Made by a program: the position numbers and the translations under genes
Notes under the pieces: model-generated
The model's input: only the letters and a program-made list of their open reading frames with translations
What the model was told of the DNA's origin: nothing
Database searches by the model: none
In this document: piece after piece, positions 47,651-59,900 of the stretch
Layout: each line of letters starts with the position of its first letter
Position numbering within the stretch: the stretch's first letter is position 1
Assembly: GCA_036365455.1 (NCBI GenBank)
Contig: JAWQUS010000027.1
Span: 13,938,501 to 14,002,500 of the forward strand
Origin: Macrosoma leucophasiata
Lineage: Eukaryota; Arthropoda; Insecta; Lepidoptera; Hedylidae
DNA: 64,000 nucleotides
Reading direction: 5' to 3'

Positions 47651-47768
47651 TCATGTCCCAGAAAAATTGTAACTTTATGGTCACCCTACTTAGAAAGAGA
47701 CGGCCTGCCCCCAGAGAGAGAGATAGCTATATTTAGGTTTGCTTCAAATAGGTATGGCTAGCGTGGTC
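47651..47768 (+). repeat. 118-bp direct repeat right of copia
   Basis: Partner of 41523-41640, with six mismatches and no indels. Confidence 0.93.
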
Positions 47769-47944
47769 TCCATTTTTACCTTCAAGCTTCTTGTCTGTGG
47801 CGTATCTGTGGTGATAACCTGTAATGTCCTACTTTTTTTGGTTATTTGTTTGAAATGTGAAATTTTGAATTTGCCACACAAAAGAAAGAACCCACAGTTT
47901 GCATTTTGATAAGTCTTGATTTATTACATGTGAATTAATATATA
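47769..47944 (+). promoter_or_regulatory. Presumed Maf gene promoter and 5' UTR
   Basis: Only 176 bp separate the retrotransposon-derived repeat from the ATG, so the promoter is short or lies within the repeat. No defined element was recognised. Confidence 0.35.
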
Positions 47945-50900
47945 ATGTTAGAGCCCGTGATGAACATATTAAAAGATAAAGCGATAATATTAGCAAGTGG
48001 ATCACCACGACGAAAAGAGGTTTTTGAGAATATTGTAAGTTCTTAGTACATGTATTCTTAAAGTGACTTGACTATGTATTAATTTTTTTTCTCTTATTAT
48101 GTTTATGTTCTTGAAGCTTACTTCGACTTTAATCATAGAATTTATTTATTTCTACTACTTACCCTTATTTCACTAGGTTAGGTTAGGGTTCCACCGGACA
48201 TAATTTTTAAGCAATACATGTACCATCTTTTGTGAGCTATACGATTTGTCCCATATACCTAATTGTCTTCAGTCTGATATTATTATATTACTTCAAAAAA
48301 TATCCATCAATATAATTAATTTATGTACTTAATTAATAATATCAACTGATAATTTTATTCTAGGGTCTGAAAGTCATATTATGCCCATCTACATTTGAAG
48401 AAAATCTTGATCCAAAGGCTTATAAATGTTTCTCAGAATTTGTTGAGGATACAGCACTGCAAAAAGTTTTAGAAGTGGAAAAAAGATTGCTCAGTGAGGG
48501 CAAGCCATGTGACTTGATAATTGGTGCAGATACTATGGTGACTCTTGATGGTGAATTGTTTGGCAAACCAACCTCAGAAATCGAAGCGTTCAAAATGTTG
48601 ACTAGGTAAACTATTGTTGTATAGTGTGCCCATTCTTAGTTTACTTACCTCATTAGAACATCTGATATCATAATAATATAAATTTTGTAGTTGCTATATA
48701 CTTAAGTACCTTTTTTATAATGAAAGCCTGGACAAATGGTATGTCTTGGGGCCCTACCCTCAAGAATGAAGCTCCTCATTGAAAGCTCGTAATAATTATT
48801 CATTTATCTCTTCATTTAGAAGAGCCTACAATTCTGCCCACTAGTTCATCTGTCTGTTGGTGGACCTGTCCACGTGTCCATTGGTGGACCCTATTCGGTC
48901 ATCCACCCATCTGTTTCTGTCCTTGTATGTTATTCAAAAGCTGGTCAGAACTGATCACATATTATTATATTTTTTAATTTAAGACAGATGACGGCAGTTA
49001 ACTTCGACTAAGCCTGAGGTTCTATGGGCAGTTATATACCTCGGTCGCAGTCTGCCTCTGATTTGGTCAGAGACCCAAGAGCCAAATTAACCCGACACTA
49101 TACCGAAGATATCCTGGACATCAGCCTGTACAAGATTAGGATGGCCGTCAAACAGCTTGAGAACTCCCGGTGTAGGATTTGCCACCCCGAGGATCTTCAT
49201 ACGCTTACCAGCAAGGCCATCACATTGGCATAAGAGATGTTCCATTGTCTCCTAATGCTCACAACAGGCTCTGCACACTTAATGTGCATTTGAAACCTTT
49301 TCGAATACACCTGTCTGTCCATTCCTTCAGATGTCGTTCTGCGGCATATGCCCTTAGGACAGTATATAATAATATATATATATAATATAATCTTTATTTG
49401 CAACAAAAAATGACATGTTTACTTAATATAAATTAATCTAAAACATAGTCACTTATTTTATACTATATGTGATCGATGGCATCTGCAAAAGTTAAAACTG
49501 TGCTAACAGATACCAGCGCTTCTTTTATTATACATATATCACTAAAGGTGACGTTAATACATAGGTTTCTCGTTAATTAAGTAACCATTAATCAACAAAA
49601 ACATTAAAAAAGACACTGTATACATAATGTACATATCCCTACATGGATGAAATCAACAAGCAGTTACAAAGATAAAACAATCACTTTGATGTTATCTGTG
49701 GGATTGAAAAGTGTGTGCTAGAAGTATGCATTGTGTTTTTGTGATGTGTATGTGTATTCGTGTGTGCGTGTGTATGTGCGTGTGTGTGTGTGTGTGTGTG
49801 CATGTGTGTGTGTACGCAAGAGTTAATAGGACAACAGAGGAAAAAATAACAGATTTATGTCATAACCGTGAGAAGATCTTCAATTTCTTCATAAGTTTGA
49901 GATAGTAACCACTCTTTTAAAGTTCGCTTGACCTGTAATGTAGTTTTTGGGTAAATTGATGTCAATTTATTAATACGGTTATATAGTCTAGTACTAAGGA
50001 TTCGGTAGTGGTGTTCTGCCAGAGTAGTTTTGAAGGTGGGGCATTTAAAGATTGCGTGCTTTCTGCGCTTCTTCTCATTATTTTTATCGAAAGGAAGGTT
50101 TTTGTGCGTGTGTAGTACTAAGTTTAAGACATATAGTTTGCGGACTGAGAGAACTTTAGATTCCTGATACAAATTGGCACTTGAATATTGAAACGGTTTT
50201 TTAAAGATAATGCGTAATAGCGCCCTCTGTACGCGCTCCAAGCGCAACATATGGGTTTTATAGGTTCCGCCCCAGGAGGTGATACAATACCCAAGTAATG
50301 ATTGCGCAAATCCAAAGTAAACCATTTTGAGCGTATCTATATCAACGGCGCCTCGCAGTCTTACAAATATTGGAAATAGTTTGCGTATCCTTGCTACCAG
50401 ATGATCAATATGTTTATTCCAACGTAGGCACTGGTCAATATAAACTCCTAAATATTTAATGAATTCAACCCTTTCTAGGCTTGCACAACTACAAGTAGTG
50501 TTGGCTAAAGGTGAACAAGTGTGGCAGGTAACAGAAAAGGTAGAGGGAGGTTGACCAAAAGCTGTGGGTGAGAAGACCATATATTTTGTTTTTGAAAGAT
50601 TGAGTGTAAGAAGATTGTTATCCAACCATCTAGATACCTTTGCTAAATATTGCTCAGCATATGTGCGCACCAAATCCCAAGATTCGCCATGTATTAGTAG
50701 GGCCGTATCGTCAGCGTAGGAGATGAGTTTGCAGTGTTGCATCGGAAGTGTATTGAGTTCATTGAGGTAGATGATAAATAGCGTAGGACCAAGCACGCTT
50801 CCCTGCGATACTCCATAAGTAAGATACTCATTAGAGATACAATGAGTTCCCACTTTGACGGATTGCCTTCTTTGATTGAGGTAATCTGCAAACAAGTCCA

Positions 50901-53900
50901 GTGGCAAACCTCGGATTCCAATGGCTTCCATCTTCTGTATTAGGGAGGGGACGAAAACGGTATCGAAAGCCTTAGAGAGGTCTAGGAATATACCTAAGGT
51001 CTTAAATTTTTTATCCATATTCGATACAATAGTATTGGTCAACTCAAGAACTGCATCGTCAGTTCCAATACCACTTCTAAAACCGTATTGATTTGCGGCG
51101 ATTAGTTTATTTGTTTCAAGATATTTTATTAATCTAATATTCATTATTTTCTCAAAGATCTTGGAAAGTGTGGTAAGAACAGAGATTGGCCTGTAGTTAT
51201 TGATGCAGGTTTTATCTCCTCCCTTATATATTGGATGCACAATAGCTTTCTTGAATATAAGGGGAAATTTACCTTTACTGATGCAGAGATTGAAAAGATA
51301 AGAGAGAGGTTCAAGTAGTATTTCCGCGGAATCTTGTAAGATTCTGGTAGAAACACCATCGTACCCTATTGCACAATTCTTTCGCAGGCTGTTCAGGATC
51401 AGATTCACTTCCCGTTCATCAGTTGGTATAAAAACCATTGAGTTACGAGGGGAACTAATGTTATTGGATCGTATAACAGTAGACTGTGAGTGGTTAAGAA
51501 TATTGCTTGCTAGATCTCTACCAATATTAACAAAATAACGGTTTATTGCGTTAACAGAAGATACAGGATCACTACACAATGAAAGTAGGTCTATTGAAGG
51601 TGGATTACGCTCAGGAATGAAAGAAATTCTTTTTAAGATCTTCCAGGTCTCTTTCGAGTTACCACGAGCATCACTGAGTTCTTTTTGGTGAAATTCACGT
51701 TTGACTTTTTTTAGCAAATTGTTACAAAAGTTTCTGTAGCGCAAGTATATTACCCTATTAATATCGTCGTTAGGATACTTTTTACATTTTTTAAATAATT
51801 TATCTCGATGCCGAATGCATCTTAATAAACCAGATGTAATCCAAGGTTTCCTTGTTATTTGTCTGTAAGGTACTTTAATATTCCGAGTGTGACTTTTTAT
51901 AATATTGGTGATTTTTGAGACAATTAACTCCGCTGCTTTGTCAGGATTCGATTCATACGTAACGTCTGAAAAATCAGTATTACTCAAATCCTCTGCGATA
52001 ACTTTGTAATCTAACTTTGACACATATTGGGGGCAAATTTTAGGTGAAGAATTATGTAGAGCGAGTACTACAGGTATATGATCTGTAAAAGGTGCATCGA
52101 ACACTAAGGTGGTAGTAGAGTTCTCACTTTTTAGGAGTACATGATCCAAACAATTGCCCAAGCGAGTTGGAAAAGTATGACTGGGAGTTAGACCATGGGT
52201 GGCTATTACATTCAGATAGTCATCGTAGTTCTTATCATTATTACCAATTGCAATATTGATGTTTATGTCTCCTATGATAGCAGTCGTATATGTGGATAGT
52301 TTATGACTTTACTAAGCCAGCATTCCGTCAACAAAATAACATCAAATTGGATAGATACTCGGTGTAAAAGTACAGTCAGTTTGTCGAAATTACAATTTAA
52401 ACTTCTGATATTAACATGTATTATTGAAAGATGGAGGTCAGAATTGATATATTGATTGCAATTTTCTGGTGAACACACAAATGCGTTATGTACATGTAGA
52501 GAATCAATGTCATTTACTATGTTATTAATATTAGCCATTGTCACTTAATAATTTTATGATCACAATAATTTGATAGCAAAAGAGTCACTCTAAACTTCAG
52601 TAGGCATTTGCGTACACGTATTAGGTCCTAGAGGCTCGCTACGGCTTCACACGGGTGCAATGAAAGTAAATAGCCTATCTCACTCAGTGAAGGAGCAGGT
52701 TTCTCATGGTGAAATATTTTTTTAAATCAGTTTAGTACTTTTTGTGTTAAAAACGTTATAAACATACAAACAAAAACACCAATGTATTCTCTCTATAATA
52801 TCAGTATAGATAGATGACAGAATATAACAGAAATAACCTATTATCTCCCGTGGTTGCTGTGTATATGTGTGGAAAAGTTCGGTTGCACAGTTGTTGTTGT
52901 ATAAATGTGTATATCAGATATTGCGGGTGAATTTTATTTTTTTTACTAATTTTCAGAGTAATGTTTTTTGATACAATGTATACGTATTATTTATAAAAAT
53001 AAGAAAATAATTAAAGGTACAATAAACGAAACAAAAAAAAAAATATAAAAAGTGAGAATCTATCAAAATTTAAAGTTAAACGTTAATAAGTTTTAATCGG
53101 TAACATAAATTTGTCAAGGCCTATTTTTTCATTCTTAAACAATAAGCATATAAGTGAATAATTGGTATTACTTGGATAGGTTTTCTAAGTCTTCAGTACT
53201 ACTAATTTTGATTAACTTCGCGCCTTCAGATTTCCGTAAATATATGAGGCCACGAGATGTCCAGCAGTAACGATAGTTGTTAGACTTCGCGTACTCCCTT
53301 GCCATATAGAAAAGCTTCTTTGCATCGAAAGTTAGACTTTCAGATATAAAGATTGGTTGGCGAGGCCCGCTGAGCTTCAAGTGGTTTGTATTTAATTTAT
53401 TGGTACTATGTTCTTTGTTGAAGGATCTGGTTTGTCCAATAATTTTATCTTTTAATATAACCGTCGCAAGCTCAACTACAACAGGTTTGTTGGTGGTATT
53501 TTTTGAGTGAGTACGGTACACATCACGTATATCGCAGCTTTGTAGGGGGGTGTTCAGGAGGTCGCCTATCTTTTTAATCGTCAAGCATAGGTCATCCTTT
53601 GTTTCGTTGGGGGTAGAAGGAAGGTTTCGCAATTCCAGACTAGTACAGCGTTCCAGCTGATTAATCTTTAATTCTAGGGTTTGAATATATTGGTGATCTG
53701 TTTTGCGTTCCGATTCCAACAGTTGGACTTTGGTTACCATTTTATTATATTTTTCGCTTAATGCGTCTATGGATTTACGTATTTCGACATTGTGTTCAGA
53801 GTTAGAGCGTATTCCGTCCTGTACCATATCCATAAGTTTATTGAAACGAACCTCTTGATCTGTTTTAAACGACGCAAACATCTCCAGCAGCTCGGTCTTC

Positions 53901-56900
53901 GTTAAGATGTCATCATCTCGTTTACGTTTGCGAGTAATGTTTAGGTCGCTACCCGATAGAGCGTGCGAAGCGCACAGCGAATCTGGCAGATTAGAGTCTG
54001 ATTTGCAGTGGACGAGAGCAGCAGGCGATGCAGTCGGCGGTGGTGATCGTCGCAGCGGCATGGTAAGTGTGTATTAGCTTGAAGTACCAGGCGCTAATAG
54101 ATGTATAACAGGTTTCACTCATGCGGCGCAAGCGATAGCGATAGATGCGCGTGCAGTGTGTGAGTAGAGCAGCGTAATCGCCTGTAGTAGCTCAGTCAGA
54201 AGTCAGTAGTCGGCAGGCACCCAGACGGAACGGTCGACCCGCACGCTTTCGAGACTGCGATATGCTGTGTGAGCGAGATGGACAGATTACCATGCCCAGT
54301 TGTGGGAGACGATACACTCACCCGGTGTAAGCTAGAAGTCCATTGATTGTGCGCGTCAAAACAACCTCTTCACATTGATGCACTCCTGCATTGAGACCAC
54401 GTATCGGTAAACGCAGCATGGGACTGTCAACCTGCAAGATAGACCGATGACCTAGGCTGCAGGATGCACGTCGCTTGTGATGGGTCGGCATGGATGTCTT
54501 TGCGAGATGGGAGAGATTGTCACCTATGTTCAGCAATGGACGTCGATATGATGATGATCATGATTTCATAGCAACAAACTTAAATAGTTAAACCTGGTAC
54601 TCAATTGAAACACTCTCACTACTTTAACTTTTTATTCACTGGTAACACTTTTGAACACTAGTAGAAACAATATGTTGGAAGAACACTCAAATAGCTTGGA
54701 GGCAGGCTCAGTCTATACATAAAACAGAAATAATAACGCTTGCATGTTAACAAACAGCGCCAATCGCGCCATAAGCGCCATTTAGTTGCCTATTGAGTAA
54801 ACAAACACTTTTTATAATTAAATATTTTTACACTTATATGGGTTAAACATTCCGCCGGCCAAGGACGATTACAGTCCTTAACAAACTAAACTTAAAAATC
54901 AATCCACAACAAAATCTTATTATATTACGGTGAATCAGGTTCATCCAGGGGCAGAGGGCACAATTTCACAATTGGTCTCTTAAAAACACGATCTTTGTAT
55001 TGAAGGGTAACAACTCTTGTAATACCGTAGTCCCTGGATGTTTCTGAATAATACGTCCCAAAAGCCATTTTCCGGGAGGGAGCGCATCATCTTTAACTAG
55101 CATTACAGTACCAATCGGGAGATCGGGTTGGTTGGTGTTCCATTTGTAACGATGTTGCAATGTTGTCAAATATTCATTTTGCCAACGACGCCTCATAACA
55201 CACATAAACACTGCATCATACGTTGAATCACGTGTCATCGATTTAAAGGACTAAGTTTGACATCCAGCAAAGATGGTTCAGGAACACCAATCAAAGGCTC
55301 TCCAATGAGAAAGTGACTAGGTGTTAAAGGGGGTTCGTCTAGAGTGGAATTTATAAGTGTGAGTGGACGGGAGTTCACACATTCCTCAACTTGAGGGAAG
55401 AGAGTAGCTAACTCCTCATAAGTAAGCAACGTTTGGCCTATAACCCGTTTCAAATGACCTTTAATGCTTTTCACTCCGGACTCCCAAATACCTCCAAAAT
55501 GTGGAGCACGAGGTGGTATAAAGTTCCATTGTGCCATTCCACCATAGTCTTGCTTGCTGTAGATCATCAGGGAAAATTCCACGGGATGCCAAATCAGCGG
55601 GGTTGTTAGGAGAACTGACATGATGCCATTGATTACTATTAGTGAGAGTCAAAATTTCTGAAGTGCGATTTGCAACAAAGGTAGTCCATGAATTTGGTGT
55701 TTTACGCAGCCATGCCAAAACGATGGTAGAATCTGTCCACGTGCTTACATTTTCATTGGGTATATTTAAAACAGTCTTAGCATGTTGAATCAATTTTGCC
55801 AAGAGTAATGCACCACAGAGTTCCAGACGTGGAAGAGAAATCTGTTTGACCGGAGCAACTTTGGATTTTGCAATAACCAGGTACATTTTTATTTCACCAT
55901 CATCATTCAAAACTCTAAGGTACACCACTGCAGCATAGGCAGTACAAGATGCATCACTAAATCCATGTAATTCCCGTTTAACTGTGTCATCGGAAACACC
56001 AAGCCATCGTGGGAACTGAATGTTTTCAGAGTGCATGAAATGATCAAGGTAAGTAAAGTAATCCATGATTCTTTAAGATCAGTAGGTAAATCTTCGTCCC
56101 AATCTAAGCCAGCTAGCCATAGTTTTTGCATAAATATTTTAAGTAAGATAATTGAAGGTGTTAGCCAACCTAGTGGATCGAAAGATTTCGCAATAGTAGA
56201 CAATACATTCCTTTTTGTAATTCTGTCATGACTATAATTTAATTTTAGATTAAGTTTTTATTGTATCCTCAACTTTAATATTCACAGCACTTTCAGAGTC
56301 TTTGTCAACATTTGAAATTTGTGACAACACAACTTTACTGTTTGAGGACCACTTGTGTTAAGGAAATCCACCACGAGCTAAAAGTTCTGTTAACCTCCTT
56401 TGTAAAATAATCGCTTTTTCCGATGTGTTTGTGCCAGACATTAAATCATCCATGTACAGGTCGGTTTTCAGGATTTCAGCTTCAATGGGGAAATCATGTT
56501 TTTCGTCTTTTAGCCAGTTGATGAAGTGTGCGAATTGCTAAAAATGGAGCAATAGACGTTCCATATGTGACGGTAAGTAGCCTATAATCTTTTATAGGGT
56601 ATGTTGTAGATTCTCGCCATACAATTCTCTGATAATCAGTGTCCTCTTCAGCTATCAAAATCTGTCGGTACATCTGTCGAATAGCCGCGACTAAACAGAT
56701 TTCATGTTGTCTCCATCGAGTGATTAAATCTCTGACATCTTGTTGAAGAGGATAACCAATTAGAAGTTCATCATTAAGTAATTTTCCTTTTTCAGGTGCA
56801 GCACTTCCGTCGAAGACTACACGTAATTTCGTGCTTAGACTCGTCGGTCTAAGAACAGCGTGATGAGGTAAGTAATATACTTTCTGTGTTTCTTTTTCTT

Positions 56901-59900
56901 TTTCAGGTACCATCATCATATGACCTTGTGATTCATACTGCTTCAAGAATGTATGATATTCTTCTTTAAAATCCGGATTACGTGCAAAACGTTTCTCCAT
57001 CTTTTGCAAGCGGCTGATAGCAAGATGTTTTGTGTCACCAAGGTTTGTAGGTGGATCGTCTTTAAATGGTAACCGAACAATGTAACGACCGACATCATTG
57101 CGAGTGTGATTTTTGAAGTGTTCTTCACATTGTACTCAACTCGGTCATTTGTTTTTTGTGAGGTAAATTCTCTTCTATTTCCCGGAATCGTCTGAGTAAC
57201 TGATCCGTCACAACATTCGTTTGCATAACGATCGTATTGTGTTCGGATGCTGCTGAATCAGTATGTGAAACTCTGCCTGATATCAACCAACCAAGACGAG
57301 AGTTGAGTGCAATAAGAGAATTACACTTGTGTAAGCCTTCTAGTAAAATGTATGCATGCACGTCGGCACCAAACAAAACATCAATAGATCCTGGTTTGTG
57401 AAAGTTTGGATCAGCCAGATCCAACTGCATAGATGAAGGCCAGGTATCTTGTGGAAACTCGCGCGAAGGCAACAATGAGGTGAGTTTTCTTAAAACATAT
57501 GCATTAACTTCGAAGGTTGATGCATCTTTTGTGGAGTGGACTGTAAGTGTGACCATAGACTTTGTAGATACCACTGATGAATTAGAAATGCCCGAAACTT
57601 TGCCATTTACTGGAAAGCGATTAAGATTTAATAACTGCGCAGCTGCCTCGGAGATGAAAGAACCCTGTGAACCCTGATCAACAAGAGCTCTCAATGCGTA
57701 AGTAGTACCATTTTTAGACTCTATGTTAATAACAGCAGTAGCTTATCAGTAGCAGATCATCTTTTGTTTCAGCTTTCAGGTTAACACTGACGTTACAAGA
57801 AGTGTTAGATGCAGTATTATTTCCGTTTGAGGTATCTTTCTCTTTATCATCTTTCGTAGGAGCGAAGTGCAGTAACGTGTGATGACGACGTCCACACTTT
57901 TTGCAGACTGTACTCTGTCTACAGTTAAATACAGAGTGCCCTTTTACGAGGCAATTGAAACACATGTTGTTTTTCTTGACAAATTCTTGACGTCCAGTAA
58001 TGGAGAGCGAGGCAAAACCCTTACAATGGCAGACATAATAGTTTTGTGAGCAATAGGAACAAGTGTTTTCTACTTCGGTAGTAAAACTTTTCAGAGTAGT
58101 GACTTTCGGTGAATGTTGGACCGTTTTTGCAGTACTTCTTTGAGAAGCTTGTGAAACATTGACCATTTCCATGGCTCGGAACCTTTTTTCCAGAAAATTT
58201 GTAAGAACCTCATAAGTGGGAATGCTTGTGGATTTTTCTAACGATTGCTCCCAAAGTTTGTGAGATTCAATGTCTAACTTTGAGACCAAAATGTGCACGA
58301 CTATTGCATTCCAAGAATCGATCTTCAAATTTGTTAGAGAAGTGAGACATTGGCTAGATGTATCTAAAAGATCTTTTATACCCTTCGCAGATTCCGTTGT
58401 TAATATCTTTTGACCCAAGAAGCGACTGAGGATATTATTTACAATCATTCTCTTGTTCTCATATCTCTCGTTTAGTTTTTTCCAGGCGTCATCATAGTTA
58501 GTTTCTGTCAGCGTGTAATTTTTCAGTAGCTGTTCGGCTTCTCCAGATAAACTTGACTTGAGATAATGATGTTTTTCAATTTTACTCAAACGCTCATCCT
58601 CATGAATAAGAGAACGAAAGAGATCTCTAAAACTCATCCACTGATTGTAATCGCCAGAAAAATGCGGGATAGATATAGGTGGAAGCTTTGGTCTTAGCTT
58701 GGGAAGTTCTGAAGGAGTATCATAATTTGTAGTTTCACATTTATCCTGTTTAAGCTCATATAACTTATCCTTAAGCCATGTCATTAACTCCAAATAATTT
58801 TCTTCTGTTTGTTCGTAATTATCTTCTAAGACAAGCTTGTGTTCAGATTTTAAAGTCTCGTCATCTATCGATCCCGATAGAGTCTCATAAAGCTTGTTAT
58901 AACTAGCCCAATAAACTTGTAAAGTCTCCAAATGTGACTCCAAAAACCCTCTTGTTCGTTTCTCCTTAGCACATTTTTTTGAATTCGCAAGTAATTTTTC
59001 AATCTTAGTTGAGTTCTGAATTATCTGTGTAACATATTGTTTGGTTTTCTTATCCGCCATGGTATAACAATTTCACAATTTATTTGGCAGGCACGAAGAG
59101 CAAATTTTAAGACCACTTTTATATTCAAAGTTATTTTAAGTTTAAAAGAGTTCGTAAAAAATTAAAAGTCCAAAATCACGCCCAGAAACTAAGTTGTGAT
59201 CAGATTAAATTATTCTAAGTCTTTTTTACTTCAAATTTTTTGGAGCGAATTATTCTAAGTGATTTTTCTCACGAATACCGCTAAGTCCTTGTAACACTGA
59301 TTTTCACTAAGTTAATTTATACATAGTGTTGAGTAGGACTTACAAGAGGCCTTACATTTGTCCCGGACAAGACCTGACATTGTAAGGACGCGACAAAAAT
59401 ATAATTTGTACTGCTTCAAATATTAAGACGCGTTACTCTTAGCTCTTGTACTCTTACGTAGTGTGTCACGTGTGTGACTAAGACAAAAAGTGTAACGTGA
59501 TTGGTCTGAGGTGGGGACAATGAGTCTCGCGACAAATTTTGTCATGTTACTCCAAAACACCGTGACGCGTCAAATCACTTCGCCGCCTCGCGTTACGTCA
59601 TCGCCTCACATAAAGACATTTGAAGTGGGACAAAGTACTGGCTCAGTACAAAAAGAGTCTCCTCTTACAAACTCATTCTGAAAGCGTGTCCTACCCAACA
59701 CTATTTATACACTTCACTTTACTCACAGTTAATCCGGCTCGAAGGACCATATAGTTAATTGAAACACTCACACTACTTTAACTTTTTATTCACTGGTAAC
59801 ACTTTTGAACACTAGTAGAAACAATTTGTTGGAAGAACACTCAAATAGCTTGGAGGCAGGCTCAGCCTATACATAAAACAGAAATAATAACGCTTGCATG

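Larger units (their letters stand above)
49363..54279 (-). mobile_element. Near full-length LINE with FP25-like ORF1
   Basis: 4.9 kb on the minus strand, flanked by GGACAG. ORF1 is at 53168-54061 and ORF2 at 49855-52544. The 3' end near 49363 is a (TA)n tract preceded by AATAAA. A 5' UTR of about 220 bp precedes ORF1. The two-ORF layout with an FP25-like ORF1 fits CR1/Kiri-group LINEs of Lepidoptera. Confidence 0.9.

Noticed and set aside
49711..49905. Open frame rich in Cys and Val
   Set aside because: It is a translated (GT)n microsatellite.
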